From Candidatus Accumulibacter sp. ACC003 (GTDB lineage: Bacteria > Pseudomonadota > Gammaproteobacteria > Burkholderiales > Rhodocyclaceae): 64,000 nucleotides of DNA. Shown here piece by piece: positions 17,296 to 30,073 of the stretch. The stretch spans positions 496,001-560,000 of the forward strand of contig NZ_CAJQTX010000002.1 in NCBI RefSeq assembly GCF_907163085.1. The letters run 5' to 3'. The number at the start of each line of letters is the position of its first letter. The first letter of the stretch is position 1. A program made the position numbers and the translations under genes. The notes below the pieces were generated by a model. The model worked only from the letters and a program-made list of their open reading frames with translations. It was not told where the DNA came from and made no database searches.

Positions 17296-18830
17296 TCACC
17301 GGCAACATCAAGAGCCAGATCGACCAGATCTGGAACGCCTTCTGGTCGGGTGGTATCTCGAATCCGCTGGAAGTCATCGAGCAGATCACCTTCCTGCTCT
17401 TCCTGCGCCGTCTCGACGACCTGCATACGCTCGAAGAGAACAAGGCGGCGCGGCTCAAGCGCCCGCTGGCGCGGCGCGTCTTCCCCGAAGGCAGCGACGC
17501 CCGTGGACGCTCGTACGAACACCTGCGCTGGTCGCGCTTCAAGCATTTCGCTCCGGCCGAGATGTACACCATCGTCGCCGAGCACGTCTTCCCGTATCTG
17601 CGGACGCTCGGTGGCGACGGCTCGACCTACGCGCAGAACATGAAGGACGCGCGCTTCACGATTCCGACGCCGGCGCTGCTCGTCAAGGTCGTCGACCTGC
17701 TCGACGCGGTACCGATGGACGACCGCGACACCAAGGGCGACCTCTACGAGTACATGCTCGGCAAGATCGCCAGCGCCGGCCAGAACGGCCAGTTCCGCAC
17801 GCCGCGCCACATCATCCGGCTGATGGTCGAGCTGACCGCGCCGCAGCCGGGCGACGTCATCTGCGATCCCGCCTGCGGCACCGCCGGCTTCCTCGTTGCC
17901 GCCGGCGAAGTCCTCCGCGAGCGCCATCCGAACCTCCTGCACGACACCAGGCTGCGCGAGCATTTTCACCACCACATGTTCCACGGCTTCGATTTCGACA
18001 ACACCATGCTGCGCATCGGCAGCATGAACATGCTGCTGCACGGCGTCGAAAATCCCGACATCCGCTACCGTGACTCGCTGGCGCAGGACCACGCCGGCGA
18101 GGAGGAGAAGTACACGCTGGTCCTCGCCAATCCGCCCTTCGCCGGCAGCCTCGACTACGAGAACACGGCCAAGGACCTGCTGCAGATCGTCAAGACCAGG
18201 AAGACCGAACTGCTCTTCCTGGCGCTCTTCCTGCGCCTGCTCAAACCCGGCGGCCGTGCCGCGGTGATCGTCCCCGACGGCGTCCTTTTCGGTTCGAGCA
18301 AGGCGCACAAGGAGCTGCGCCGGATGCTCGTCGAAGAGCAGAAGCTCGACGCCGTCGTCAAGCTGCCGGGCGGCGTCTTCAAGCCCTACGCCGGCGTGTC
18401 GACGGCGATCCTGCTGTTCACCCGTACCGACTCGGGCGGCACCGACAGCGTCTGGTTCTACGACGTCCAGGCCGACGGCTGGAGCCTCGACGACAAGCGC
18501 ACGCCGCTGCTGGCCGAAGACAAGCTTGGCCCGGTGCCGCGCAGCGCGCTTGCCGAAGGCGAGCACGGCAGGAACAACCTGCCCGACGTGTTGGCGCGCT
18601 GGGGGCAGCGCAATGGTGATGAGCGCGTACGTCCGCGCACGGCGCAGAGTTTCTGTGCGGCGAAGGCCGAAATCGCTGCGCAGGGCTACGATCTGTCGCT
18701 GAACCGCTACAAGGAGGTGGTGCACGAGGAGGTCGAGCATCGCGCGCCGAAGGAGATCCTGGCCGAGCTGGCGAAGCTGGAGGAGGAGATTCAGCGGGAG
18801 ATGAAGGAGTTGGAGGGAATGCTGAAGTGA
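17292..18830 (+). CDS. hsdM: Type I restriction-modification methyltransferase subunit
   Basis: A 512-aa N6-adenine methyltransferase. Residues 1-~130 form the HsdM N-terminal domain (IWNAFWSGGISNPLEVIEQI). The catalytic domain has the SAM motif DPACGTAGF (D192) and the target-base motif NPPF (N280). A C-terminal coiled-coil (ELAKLEEEIQREMKELEGML) should pair with HsdS. It protects host DNA by methylating the site specified by HsdS and is required for the restriction complex. GAAGGA precedes the start; the stop overlaps the GTG start of hsdS by 4 bp. Confidence 0.96.
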   Translation: MITGNIKSQIDQIWNAFWSGGISNPLEVIEQITFLLFLRRLDDLHTLEENKAARLKRPLARRVFPEGSDARGRSYEHLRWSRFKHFAPAEMYTIVAEHVFPYLRTLGGDGSTYAQNMKDARFTIPTPALLVKVVDLLDAVPMDDRDTKGDLYEYMLGKIASAGQNGQFRTPRHIIRLMVELTAPQPGDVICDPACGTAGFLVAAGEVLRERHPNLLHDTRLREHFHHHMFHGFDFDNTMLRIGSMNMLLHGVENPDIRYRDSLAQDHAGEEEKYTLVLANPPFAGSLDYENTAKDLLQIVKTRKTELLFLALFLRLLKPGGRAAVIVPDGVLFGSSKAHKELRRMLVEEQKLDAVVKLPGGVFKPYAGVSTAILLFTRTDSGGTDSVWFYDVQADGWSLDDKRTPLLAEDKLGPVPRSALAEGEHGRNNLPDVLARWGQRNGDERVRPRTAQSFCAAKAEIAAQGYDLSLNRYKEVVHEEVEHRAPKEILAELAKLEEEIQREMKELEGMLK

Positions 18831-20041
18831 CATCGGCGAGCCAGAACGGCCACTTGCGCTGGCCAACGGTACAGCTCTCGGATGTCGCTGACCATTGCCT
18901 CGGAAAGATGCTGGATGCCAAGAAGAACAAGGGCCGTCCCCTTCCGTATTTGCGCAATCCAGACGTCCGCTGGCTTGAAATTAATACGACGCAGTTGCGA
19001 ACCATGCCATTTGAGCCGCACGAAGACGACCGTTACAGCTTGCAGAAGGGAGACGTGGTCATTTGCGAAGGCGGGGAAGCGGGGCGGGCAGCGATCTGGG
19101 ACGGCCGGTTGCCGAACGTGAAGTTCCAAAAGGCTATTCATCGAGTACGCCCAGGCCCAAAGCTCGACGCAAAGTATCTGGTGTACTGCATCATGACGGA
19201 CTACCAGAACGGTCAACTCGCCGACTACTACACAGGAGCAACAATCAAACACCTGACCGGGCAAGATATTGCGCGCTACAGGTTTCAGCTGCCACCACTT
19301 CAAGAACAGCGGCGAATTGCGGAGATCCTGGACAAAGCGGACGCGTTGCGGGCCAAGCGCCGCGCCGCTCTCGCCCAACTCGAAGCACTCACCCAATCCA
19401 TCTTCCTCGACATGTTTGGCGACCCTGTCACGAATCCGAAGGGATGGCCGGCGTCGGTGACTCTCGGCGAGGTAGCCGAGATCGTTTCTGGGGTCACCAA
19501 GGGGCGAAACCTACAGGGAAAAGTCTCGCGCATGGTGCCCTACCTTGCCGTTTCAAATGTGCAGGATCGGGCGCTCGACCTTTCTATCACCAAGCGCATT
19601 GAGGCGACGGAAGAGGAGATTCAGCGCTATCAATTGCAAGCGGATGATCTGCTCCTGACCGAAGGCGGTGATCCGGACAAACTTGGACGAGGAACGCTCT
19701 GGAATAACGAACTACCCGAGTGCATCCACCAGAATCACATCTTCAGAGTGAGGCTCACAACTGAGGCGGTGACCCCGCTATTCCTGAATTGGTTGGTAGG
19801 TGGCCAGCGAGGTAAGCGTTACTTTCTTCGTTCGGCGAAACAGACGACGGGTATCGCGTCGATAAACATGACGCAGCTGAAGGGCTTCCCGCTCCTTCTT
19901 CCGCCGCTTGCCTTGCAGCACGAATTCGCCCGCCATGTCGCCATCGCGCAAAAACTGAAAGCCGCTCACCGCGCCTCACTCGCCGAACTCGATGCCCTCT
20001 TCGCCTCCCTCCAGCACCGCGCCTTCAGAGGAGAGTTGTAA
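18827..20041 (+). CDS. hsdS: Type I restriction-modification specificity subunit
   Basis: A 404-aa S subunit starting at GTG. It has two target recognition domains (about residues 8-165 and 205-380), each followed by a conserved helix: [20 protein letters not shown] after the first and [14 protein letters not shown] after the second. It ends [12 protein letters not shown], the usual HsdS C-terminus. TRD sequence decides the DNA target, which cannot be read from sequence alone. TRD1 DNA is visibly more A/T-rich than hsdM, as expected for fast-exchanging specificity genes. Confidence 0.95.
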   Translation: MTSASQNGHLRWPTVQLSDVADHCLGKMLDAKKNKGRPLPYLRNPDVRWLEINTTQLRTMPFEPHEDDRYSLQKGDVVICEGGEAGRAAIWDGRLPNVKFQKAIHRVRPGPKLDAKYLVYCIMTDYQNGQLADYYTGATIKHLTGQDIARYRFQLPPLQEQRRIAEILDKADALRAKRRAALAQLEALTQSIFLDMFGDPVTNPKGWPASVTLGEVAEIVSGVTKGRNLQGKVSRMVPYLAVSNVQDRALDLSITKRIEATEEEIQRYQLQADDLLLTEGGDPDKLGRGTLWNNELPECIHQNHIFRVRLTTEAVTPLFLNWLVGGQRGKRYFLRSAKQTTGIASINMTQLKGFPLLLPPLALQHEFARHVAIAQKLKAAHRASLAELDALFASLQHRAFRGEL

Positions 20042-20043
20042 CC

Positions 20044-21102
20044 ATGACCAGCTTCCAACCGAAGTTCACGATCTCGAATTCGATCACCGCAGCGCTCACC
20101 GCCATCGAGCGGGCGCGCGGCTTTCTGGAAGCGGCGACGCTTTCAGAGGCGTGGGTTGAGCGCATGAGCCAGCAGGCGCTGCTGCTGGAGGCGCATCACA
20201 GCACGCACATCGAGGGCACCTTGCTCACGCTGGGCGAGGCCGAGCGATTGTGGGGGGGCGAGACGGTAGCGGGTGCCAATGTTGACGACGTGCGCGAGCT
20301 GCTCAACTACCGCGATGCCTTCGAACTGGTGTCGGAGTATCTCGGTGGTGGCGAACCCATCACCGAAGGGCTGCTCCGCGAGATCCACAAGCGACTGGTA
20401 AGCGGCGTGCGGGGCCACGCCGCGCAGCCCGGGTGCTATCGGACTATCCAGAACTACATCGCCAACAGCCGCACGCGTGCGGTGATCTATACGCCGCCAT
20501 CGCCCGAGCAGGTGGCGCCCTTGATGCGCGAGCTGATCGAGTGGCTGCGCGGCGACACGGACATCCATCCGGTGCTGGTCGCCGGCATTGCGCAGTTCCA
20601 GCTGGTGCATATCCATCCCTTCGTCGACGGCAACGGCCGGACCTCGCGTTTGCTCTCGACCCTTTGTCTTTACCGCGCGGGTTACGATTTCAAGCGCTTG
20701 TTTACCCTCAGCGAGTTCTTCGACCGCGACCGAAGCGCGTTCTATGCCGCGCTGCAAGGCGTGCGCGAGCGGGATATGAATTTGACTGACTGGCTCGACT
20801 ACTTCGTGCACGGCCTCATGCAGCAACTGGAAGAGGTCAAGAGTCGCGGCGTATCGGTGATCCGGGCCGACGTGCAGGCCAGGGAGCATGCTCTTGGGCT
20901 GCGCCAGGCAGCGGTGCTCGCAGCGATCCATCAGGCACAGATGTTCTCCCTGGGGGAACTCGAACCGCTGTTTCCCAACGTGAGTCGCCGTTCGCTGCAG
21001 CGCGACCTCAAGCTGTTGCTCGACAAGGGGTTGATCCGCGAGCTGGGCGCTGCCAGCGTGACTGACCCGAATCGTTCCTACGGGCCAGCGCCGGATCGCT
21101 AG
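20044..21102 (+). CDS. Fic family AMP-transferase with class II inhibitory helix and C-terminal wHTH
   Basis: A 352-aa Fic protein. The active-site loop [12 protein letters not shown] (191-202) is complete, and an N-terminal inhibitory motif (S/T)xxxE(G/N) is present as STHIEG (S53-G58), defining a class II Fic. The N-terminal part fits a Fic/DOC N-domain and the last ~80 residues look like a winged helix ([20 protein letters not shown]). It starts 3 bp after hsdS and is followed by the repeat array and hsdR, so it is embedded in the restriction operon. Known chemistry: AMP transfer to a protein hydroxyl. Target unknown. A decayed relative of its 3' part lies at 26350-26640. Confidence 0.93.
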   Translation: MTSFQPKFTISNSITAALTAIERARGFLEAATLSEAWVERMSQQALLLEAHHSTHIEGTLLTLGEAERLWGGETVAGANVDDVRELLNYRDAFELVSEYLGGGEPITEGLLREIHKRLVSGVRGHAAQPGCYRTIQNYIANSRTRAVIYTPPSPEQVAPLMRELIEWLRGDTDIHPVLVAGIAQFQLVHIHPFVDGNGRTSRLLSTLCLYRAGYDFKRLFTLSEFFDRDRSAFYAALQGVRERDMNLTDWLDYFVHGLMQQLEEVKSRGVSVIRADVQAREHALGLRQAAVLAAIHQAQMFSLGELEPLFPNVSRRSLQRDLKLLLDKGLIRELGAASVTDPNRSYGPAPDR

Positions 21103-21126
21103 CCGCGCACGGCCGGGCGTCGCAAG

Positions 21127-21180
21127 CTGTGACAAACTGTGACAGGGAGCTATGACAAGCTGTGACACCGAGCTGTGACA
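21127..21180. repeat. 23-bp tandem repeat with paired CTGTGACA boxes, upstream of hsdR
   Basis: Five CTGTGACA-type octamers start at 21127, 21137, 21150 (CTATGACA), 21160 and 21173. Spacing alternates 10 and 13 bp, giving a 23-bp unit present about 2.3 times. The array lies in the 103-bp fic-hsdR gap and ends 25 bp before the hsdR ATG. It looks like a multi-site operator. A related but decayed array is at about 26632-26660, and one TTGTGACA lies at 16754 upstream of the restriction operon. Confidence 0.7.
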
Positions 21181-21205
21181 AGTCCGCAAGCCTGGCTGCA
21201 GGCGC

Positions 21206-24676
<3,471 letters not shown>

Positions 24677-24916
24677 AAGTCGGCCCACGAACTGAAGCAG
24701 CTGGTGCGAACGCCTTTATCCATCACCGATTGACCGGCTGATCGCTGGCAGGGAGCCATCACAGCGCCTCCAAAGGTGGATCATCGACCTATCGAGGTGT
24801 TCGGGGAAATAGACCACACCTCAGTCGTCTAGCGGCCTGCGTTTGCGGCAAGCCGTCATCGGCCTGTCACGACCGCTACTTAGCATGCGGGCTTCCATGC
24901 GATGAGGAGAACCACC

Positions 24917-26341
24917 ATGCTGCGCCCCACCCTGCTTGCCACCGCACTTGCCGCCGCCCTGGCCATGCCTTCGGCCCATGCTATCAACCTGATTGCCAGC
25001 GGCAGCCTTTCAGGTGCCCTGAACGACCTGTCGTCCACCAGCGGCGCGCTGGAAAATGGCGTAGCCGGCAACCTCCTCGGCGGCCTCGGTTCAGGCTTGG
25101 CCTGGGCCGGCGGCAATACCTTCCTGGGGCTGCCTGACCGCGGCCCAAATGCCACGGCCTGGAATGCCACGGTGGCCGACACCGCGTCCTACATCCCCCG
25201 CTTCCAGACGCTGACGCTGGCGCTATCGGCGGCATCAAGTGGCGCCCTGCCGTTTACGCTCACGCCGAAGCTAACCGCGAGCACGCTGCTGCACAGCAGC
25301 ACGGCTCTAAACTACGGCACTGCCCCCTCCCTGGCCAGCAGTGGCAAGAACTATTTCACCGGCCGCTCCGACGCCTTCGATCCGACGCAGAACTCCCTGA
25401 ACACGGCCAATGCCCGGCTCGACACCGAGAGCATCCGCGTCTCCAACGATGGCCGAAGCGTATTCATCTCCGACGAATACGGCCCCTACGTCTACCAGTT
25501 GGACCGCAGCACCGGCGAACGCATTCGGACCTTCACGCTACCGTCCAACCTGGCCGTGGCCACCCTGGGCCCGACCACGGCCAGCGAAGGCGCGCCCACC
25601 AACAGCAGCGGCCGCGTTGCCAACAAGGGCATGGAAGGCCTGGCCATCACGCCCGACGGCGCCATGCTGGTCGGCATGATGCAGAGCGCGCTGCTGCAGG
25701 ACGGCGGCGACGGCGCCCGCTACAACCGGCTGGTGACCATCGACATCGCCACCGGCAGCACGCATGAGTACGCCTACGATAACCGGATCACTGGCAAGAA
25801 CTACAACAACAGCGAGATCCTGGCGCTCAACAACCACGAATTCCTGGTGCTCGAGCGCGACGGCAAAGGTTTGGGCGACGACTCCAAAACCGCCTTCAAG
25901 CAGGTGCTGAAGGTCGATATCGCAGGCGCCCAGACGGTCGACAACGACAGCGGCGTTGCGGCGCTAAGCCTAAAGGCGGTCAAACCAAGCTTGTTCCTGG
26001 ATCTGAAGGCCGCGCTCAACGCCCACGGCATCACCGACGACCAGATCCCGGCCAAGCTTGAAGGCATGGCCTTCGGCGATGACGTAGTAATCGGCGGCGT
26101 GACGATGCACACGCTGTTCGTAGCCAACGACAACGATTTCCTGGCGGTCACGCCCGCTGGCCTGGACAACCCGAACCAGTGGTTCGTTTTCGCTTTCAGC
26201 GACGCCGATCTCAACGGTTCGGAATTCGTGCCGCAATCCATCAGCACCGTGCCTGAGCCCGCCAGCTGGGTGCTGATGGGCCTCGGTCTGCTGGCCGTGG
26301 CTGGCCACCGTCGCCGCGCAGACACGTCGCGCGCGATATGA
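24917..26341 (+). CDS. Secreted esterase-like phytase-domain protein with PEP-CTERM anchor
   Basis: A 474-aa exported protein. Signal peptide MLRPTLLATALAAALAMPSA; then an esterase-like phytase family domain (beta-propeller; TESIRVSNDGRSVFISDEYG, KGMEGLAITPDG, LEGMAFGDDV). The C-terminus has a PEP-CTERM sorting signal: VPEPASW, a hydrophobic helix and HRRR. Start is put at 24917 because GAGGAG lies 6 bp before it; an ATG at 24902 overlaps that ribosome site. The window has no exosortase. True substrate is unknown. Confidence 0.9.
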   Translation: MLRPTLLATALAAALAMPSAHAINLIASGSLSGALNDLSSTSGALENGVAGNLLGGLGSGLAWAGGNTFLGLPDRGPNATAWNATVADTASYIPRFQTLTLALSAASSGALPFTLTPKLTASTLLHSSTALNYGTAPSLASSGKNYFTGRSDAFDPTQNSLNTANARLDTESIRVSNDGRSVFISDEYGPYVYQLDRSTGERIRTFTLPSNLAVATLGPTTASEGAPTNSSGRVANKGMEGLAITPDGAMLVGMMQSALLQDGGDGARYNRLVTIDIATGSTHEYAYDNRITGKNYNNSEILALNNHEFLVLERDGKGLGDDSKTAFKQVLKVDIAGAQTVDNDSGVAALSLKAVKPSLFLDLKAALNAHGITDDQIPAKLEGMAFGDDVVIGGVTMHTLFVANDNDFLAVTPAGLDNPNQWFVFAFSDADLNGSEFVPQSISTVPEPASWVLMGLGLLAVAGHRRRADTSRAI

Positions 26342-26349
26342 AGGGCCGC

Positions 26350-26640
26350 TGAACGAGCTTTGTCTGCGCGGCGACTGGGAAAACGCTGACTCGATTTCTT
26401 TGCCGAGGGCGTGCAGGCAAGCGCCGCGCGGGCGCTGGGGATCGTCGCCGAACTACGCAGCGCCAGCGCGGGCGCTTCTTCAGCTACCGGCGCTACGTCG
26501 AGCTGCTGAACGCCGACCTGCCGCCAAGCGCTACCTGGAACGAAGCGGCTGATCCGCGAGTTGGGCGCTACCGCCGTAACGGAGCCGAATCGTTCGCACC
26601 GACCAGCGCCGGATCGCTGGGCGCTAGCCATGACGAACTG
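26350..26640 (+). pseudogene. Decayed Fic family gene fragment (3' part)
   Basis: Translated across frames this stretch gives pieces typical of Fic C-terminal regions (GDWEN..., FSYRRYVELLNADLP). From about 26550 it aligns by eye with the 3' end of the fic gene at 21030-21105: CTGATCCGCGAGTTGGGCGC, CCGAATCGTTC and CAGCGCCGGATCGCT are shared, followed by a GTGACA motif and GTCCGCAAGC as before hsdR. Several frame shifts make it non-coding. It points to a former second restriction/Fic locus or a duplication. Confidence 0.65.
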
Positions 26641-26959
26641 TGACAGCGACCGCTGACAGGTCCGCAAGCTTTGCTGCACGCGCTGGCGACCATCCGCGCG
26701 GGGCTGAAGCTCAGCGAGATCGACGCTTCCGCCGACCAGGCGCGGCAGACGCCGCGACAAGCCGATTGTCGCCCCGGGCGATGCGTCGAGCGTCGCCTTC
26801 ATGCTGCACTCGAACTCGACGCGGGGGGTTGCCGCGCTGGTGCCGCAGCCATGGGCACATCGCCATCGCAAGAAGAGTGTTTGCGCGCCCAATGTACTGC
26901 TACGCTCTGTGGTGACGACGCTCGCCACTGTCGCCGGTCCGCCAGTGCCGACCTGTGCG

Positions 26960-27364
26960 GCGCCCAGCGAAGCCCCCCGCAATCTTGCCGTCGCCCGGTA
27001 TCTGTGGGCCATGTGGCTGGCGCGCCTCTATGAAGGCCGGCCACTGCGTTGCCCGATCGACCACAGTCAGATGCCGATCATCGCGCTTCATCGACGGTGC
27101 CGGCACCGTGACGAAGATCCTCGACCACCTCGGCGGATCCGTCCAGCCAGCACGCAATACCGCAGCGCGTGTGCCACCGCTGCGGGAGGCGGCAGCGGCG
27201 GAACAGGCGCGCAACGATTCTCGGTGGATTCGTCAGCCCAACCCGCAGCGGAGATCGCGTCGATCAGCACATCGCGTGGTAGGTGGGTGGGTGGCGAAGC
27301 TCGTGCCCGAAGCCGTGCCAGGCAGTGCTTGCGCTGCTATTCGCCAGGCCCTTCTGTAAATTGA
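26960..27364 (+). pseudogene. IS91/IS801-type transposase 3' remnant
   Basis: Frame-corrected translation gives RYLWAMWLARLYEGRPLRCP, then MPIIA, FIDGAGTVTKILDHLGG and PPLREAA. This matches the C-terminus of IS801/IS91-type HUH transposases, whose family pattern is LLARIYE..PL.CP.C...M.iIAFI....v..IL.HlG...PP...PARGPPLW. A frame shift lies at about 27090 and the ligand cysteines are changed, so it is dead. The stretch before it (26640-26960) shows no gene I can name. The remnant is followed by the 83-bp repeat shared with 29864. Confidence 0.65.
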
Positions 27365-27447
27365 AACGCATGCCGCCCAAAAATCGGCGATTGACCAACT
27401 TATCAGCCGTCAGCTATAAAAACATTATATTTCCCCAAAGCCCATTG
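27365..27447 (+). repeat. IS91-like terminal repeat, copy 1 (left of GH13 gene)
   Basis: About 83 bp beginning AACGCATGCCGCCCAAAAAT, with core TCGGCGATTGAC and end AAAGCCCATTG. The same order of blocks occurs in direct orientation at 29864-29943. It follows the transposase remnant, so it probably represents the terminal region of that element. The gap from here to the GH13 gene (27448-27692) holds only the ribosome site AGGAGGTGA before 27693. Confidence 0.65.
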
Positions 27448-27692
27448 CACTTCCTATCCTTCGGAGTCCGGCTGACAATGCCGTAAAAAAACCTGGTTGC
27501 GGAACGAGCGCAAGCTCAGAGCACGCCGCGTAAAGTGATTTAAATATTGGCGGCACCCTCTGTGCGCGCGGACTGCAAATCCCATGGCGCGGGACAATAA
27601 CACACCGTGACACCAAAGGAGTTAACTATAACCATAGGCCGCGGGGCGATGGCTCTTACGCTCCGAGCACAAATAGCACAGGAGGTGAAGGC

Positions 27693-29528
27693 ATGGAACA
27701 TTTCAAGGTTTGGGCACCCAACGCACAGAGTGTCGAGCTGGTGACGCGCGACAAGCAGTCGTTCCAGCCATCAATCCGACTCGAAAAAACGACCCAGACC
27801 TATCGTGGCAAGGCCTTACCAGGGTATTGGCAAGTACCTGCTCACGGCCTCCAGAACTTGCCGCTCCGCGACGGAGACGGTTACTGGTTGCGAATTGTCC
27901 TGGATAACGGTGAAACCCGCTATCGAGTCGACCCCTACGCCCGCGCCATGCAGCACAGCGAGTCCTATTCGATACACAAGGATCCGGCGCGCTTCCCATG
28001 GACCGATGCTCAGCATCGCCCGACTGCCCGAGGCAAGATGGTCATCTACCAGTTGTTCCAGGGTGGCTATGTCGGTCGCGGCGACGGGAGCTGGACAGAT
28101 CCCGCCGGGAACAACTACCACTTCACCTGGGACCAGAAGAGAAAGGGAGATTTTCCACAGCTGCGCAAGAAGCTGGACTATATCCAAGCTCTCGGAGTCA
28201 ACACGATTGAGCTGTTGCCAATTAACGAGTTCAGCGGGGATAACTATATTGGCTACTCGCCAGTCAGCTTCTTCGCTGTCGAGTCTTCGTACGGCGGCGT
28301 GATCGGTGACGGCAGTTCATACGATGATCTGAAAGCCTTCATCAACGACGCTCATTCGCGCGGCATCTCCGTGATCGCCGACATCGTGTTGAATCACTTC
28401 GGTGCCGCCGGTAATTCTGGCCCACTGTGGAATTTCGATTCAACGACAACGAACATCTACTTTAGCGGTGAACAGGCCTCGAATCAGGCGGGAGGCACCT
28501 TCGGCATGGCGCCCAACTGGGCCCGATACGAAGTGCAGAAATACATCGAAGACGCGTGCCACTACTACCTAGCCGAGTTGCACTTCGACGGTCTCAGGTT
28601 CGACTTCACCTCACAGATCGTAAACAAGAACTCCGGTAGTGGAGACGATAGTGGCAGCAACGTGCTTCGCAGGCTGATCGCCGGGCTCAAGAACGCCGAC
28701 CCCGAGAAGACACTCATGTGCGAGCACTGGGACGAGTATACCGGCAGCTATAGTCGATGGATGATGGAACATATCGGCTTCGATGCCGGCTGGTTCAACT
28801 TCCGCAAAGAGCTACAAACGACCCTCAAGCCGTACCAGCAAGGCGTTGAAGGAGCCCTGGCGCATGCCATCAACGGCGGCGACTACACCCACGCCCACAG
28901 CCGCGTTGTGTATGCCAACAATCACGACGAGTGCTGGTGGGACGGCGGCCAGAACCAAGATAAATTCTACCCGGTGACGCAGTTTGGCTGGCGAGGCGAC
29001 TACTGGGCGCAGAAGAAGTCGCGCATGATGTACGCCTTGGCCTTCTTCGTTCCAGGCGTTCCTTTATTCTTCATGGGTGATGAGTTCGCAATGGAGGGCA
29101 ATTTCAACGATGCCCGTAAGGATCACATCCTGAACTGGGACCTGGAGCGGCTGCCGCCAGGGCCTCAGTTCAAGGCCATGTTCCAGCGCCTGATCGAGAT
29201 CCGCCAGAGCTACGATCCACTGACTCGAGAGGGGACAAGCTTCGAGTGGCTACACTATCCGCAGGACGGCTGGTTCGCCTTCAAGCGGAAGTGGGAAGCA
29301 GCGGTGCTTGTGGTCGCGGGAAACTGGACGGGTGAGGACAAATACCACTACGGCGTGCCAACGAATGGTGAAACGGGCCGGTGGACTCAGATCTTCAACA
29401 GCGACTCCACGCACTTCGGTGGCGACGGCGTAGGCAACTACCTGAACGATCCGAACTCCAACGACGCCTCGATGACCATCAACATCCCCAAGCAGGGAAT
29501 AGTCGTCATGGCGCGGACGTCGATCTGA
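27693..29528 (+). CDS. GH13 alpha-amylase family enzyme with N-terminal CBM48 (branching enzyme / trehalohydrolase-like)
   Basis: A 611-aa alpha-glucan enzyme without signal peptide. Residues ~1-95 form a CBM48-like beta domain (FKVWAPNAQSVELV). All four GH13 regions are present: DIVLNH (D230), GLRFDF with nucleophile D304, CEHWDE with acid/base E344, and YANNHDE with D412. Closest by architecture to glycogen branching enzymes and maltooligosyl trehalose trehalohydrolases; exact specificity cannot be set. AGGAGGTGA precedes the ATG. DNA is visibly less G/C-rich than the core genes and both sides carry copies of an IS91-like end, so it was probably acquired. Confidence 0.9.
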   Translation: MEHFKVWAPNAQSVELVTRDKQSFQPSIRLEKTTQTYRGKALPGYWQVPAHGLQNLPLRDGDGYWLRIVLDNGETRYRVDPYARAMQHSESYSIHKDPARFPWTDAQHRPTARGKMVIYQLFQGGYVGRGDGSWTDPAGNNYHFTWDQKRKGDFPQLRKKLDYIQALGVNTIELLPINEFSGDNYIGYSPVSFFAVESSYGGVIGDGSSYDDLKAFINDAHSRGISVIADIVLNHFGAAGNSGPLWNFDSTTTNIYFSGEQASNQAGGTFGMAPNWARYEVQKYIEDACHYYLAELHFDGLRFDFTSQIVNKNSGSGDDSGSNVLRRLIAGLKNADPEKTLMCEHWDEYTGSYSRWMMEHIGFDAGWFNFRKELQTTLKPYQQGVEGALAHAINGGDYTHAHSRVVYANNHDECWWDGGQNQDKFYPVTQFGWRGDYWAQKKSRMMYALAFFVPGVPLFFMGDEFAMEGNFNDARKDHILNWDLERLPPGPQFKAMFQRLIEIRQSYDPLTREGTSFEWLHYPQDGWFAFKRKWEAAVLVVAGNWTGEDKYHYGVPTNGETGRWTQIFNSDSTHFGGDGVGNYLNDPNSNDASMTINIPKQGIVVMARTSI

Positions 29529-29804
29529 AAACGGCGAGGTATCCTAGGTCGTATTCACCGTCATTCCTTACTGAAACTACCTCAAAAACTAGCTGGAGCC
29601 AAACGTTCGGCCGCCTCCTGCTGCATTCCCGCTGTCATGAACCCGCCCTGCAGTGGCGGCGGAACGCTTGCTCGAAGCTTCGGGGATTGCACTGAAAAAG
29701 GCGGGCAAGGATTTCCGCAGGCGCTGGTCCTGCCACGAAGACACCACTTGACCGCGACGCTGCTGTACTGCTGCGCCAGGTGCCTGTTTTATATACCGCC
29801 TCAT

Positions 29805-29943
29805 ATCCCGCCCGCAGCCCGGAATCTGTGGGCCTGCTGCTGGCGGACCTGTCTGCAAATCGCAACGCTTGCCGGCTCAAAATCGGCGATTGACGGCTTT
29901 ATCCTCTAAGGACAGAGAAATTATTTTTGCCGAAAGCCCATTG
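29805..29943 (+). repeat. IS91-like terminal repeat, copy 2 with internal deletion (right of GH13 gene)
   Basis: 29816-29850 (ATCTGTGGGCC, GCTGGCG) matches 26993-27025 inside the transposase remnant, and 29864-29943 (AACGCTTGCCGGCTCAAAAT, TCGGCGATTGAC, AAAGCCCATTG) matches 27365-27447. The ~340 bp between these blocks in copy 1 are missing here. The rest of 29529-30073 shows no gene; GGAGG at 30061 serves the next CDS. Confidence 0.6.
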
Positions 29944-30073
29944 GATTAACTATTTTTTTAGCGAGACCTTCGGCAAACTGGCTTGTCTCCCGGAGGGCGA
30001 TTGCCACAGCCCCAAGAGTCCGCCTTGGATTCAATATAGAAAGTCCGCAAAAACCACGACGGAGGATATCGTA

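Noticed and set aside
16782-18866. Long minus-strand open frame (~694 codons) opposite hsdM
   Set aside because: It is the antisense shadow of hsdM in high-GC DNA; it has no recognisable domains and hsdM is clearly real.
21127-21180. Possible small CRISPR array
   Set aside because: Units are only 23 bp with no unique spacers and no cas genes; the pattern fits a tandem operator.
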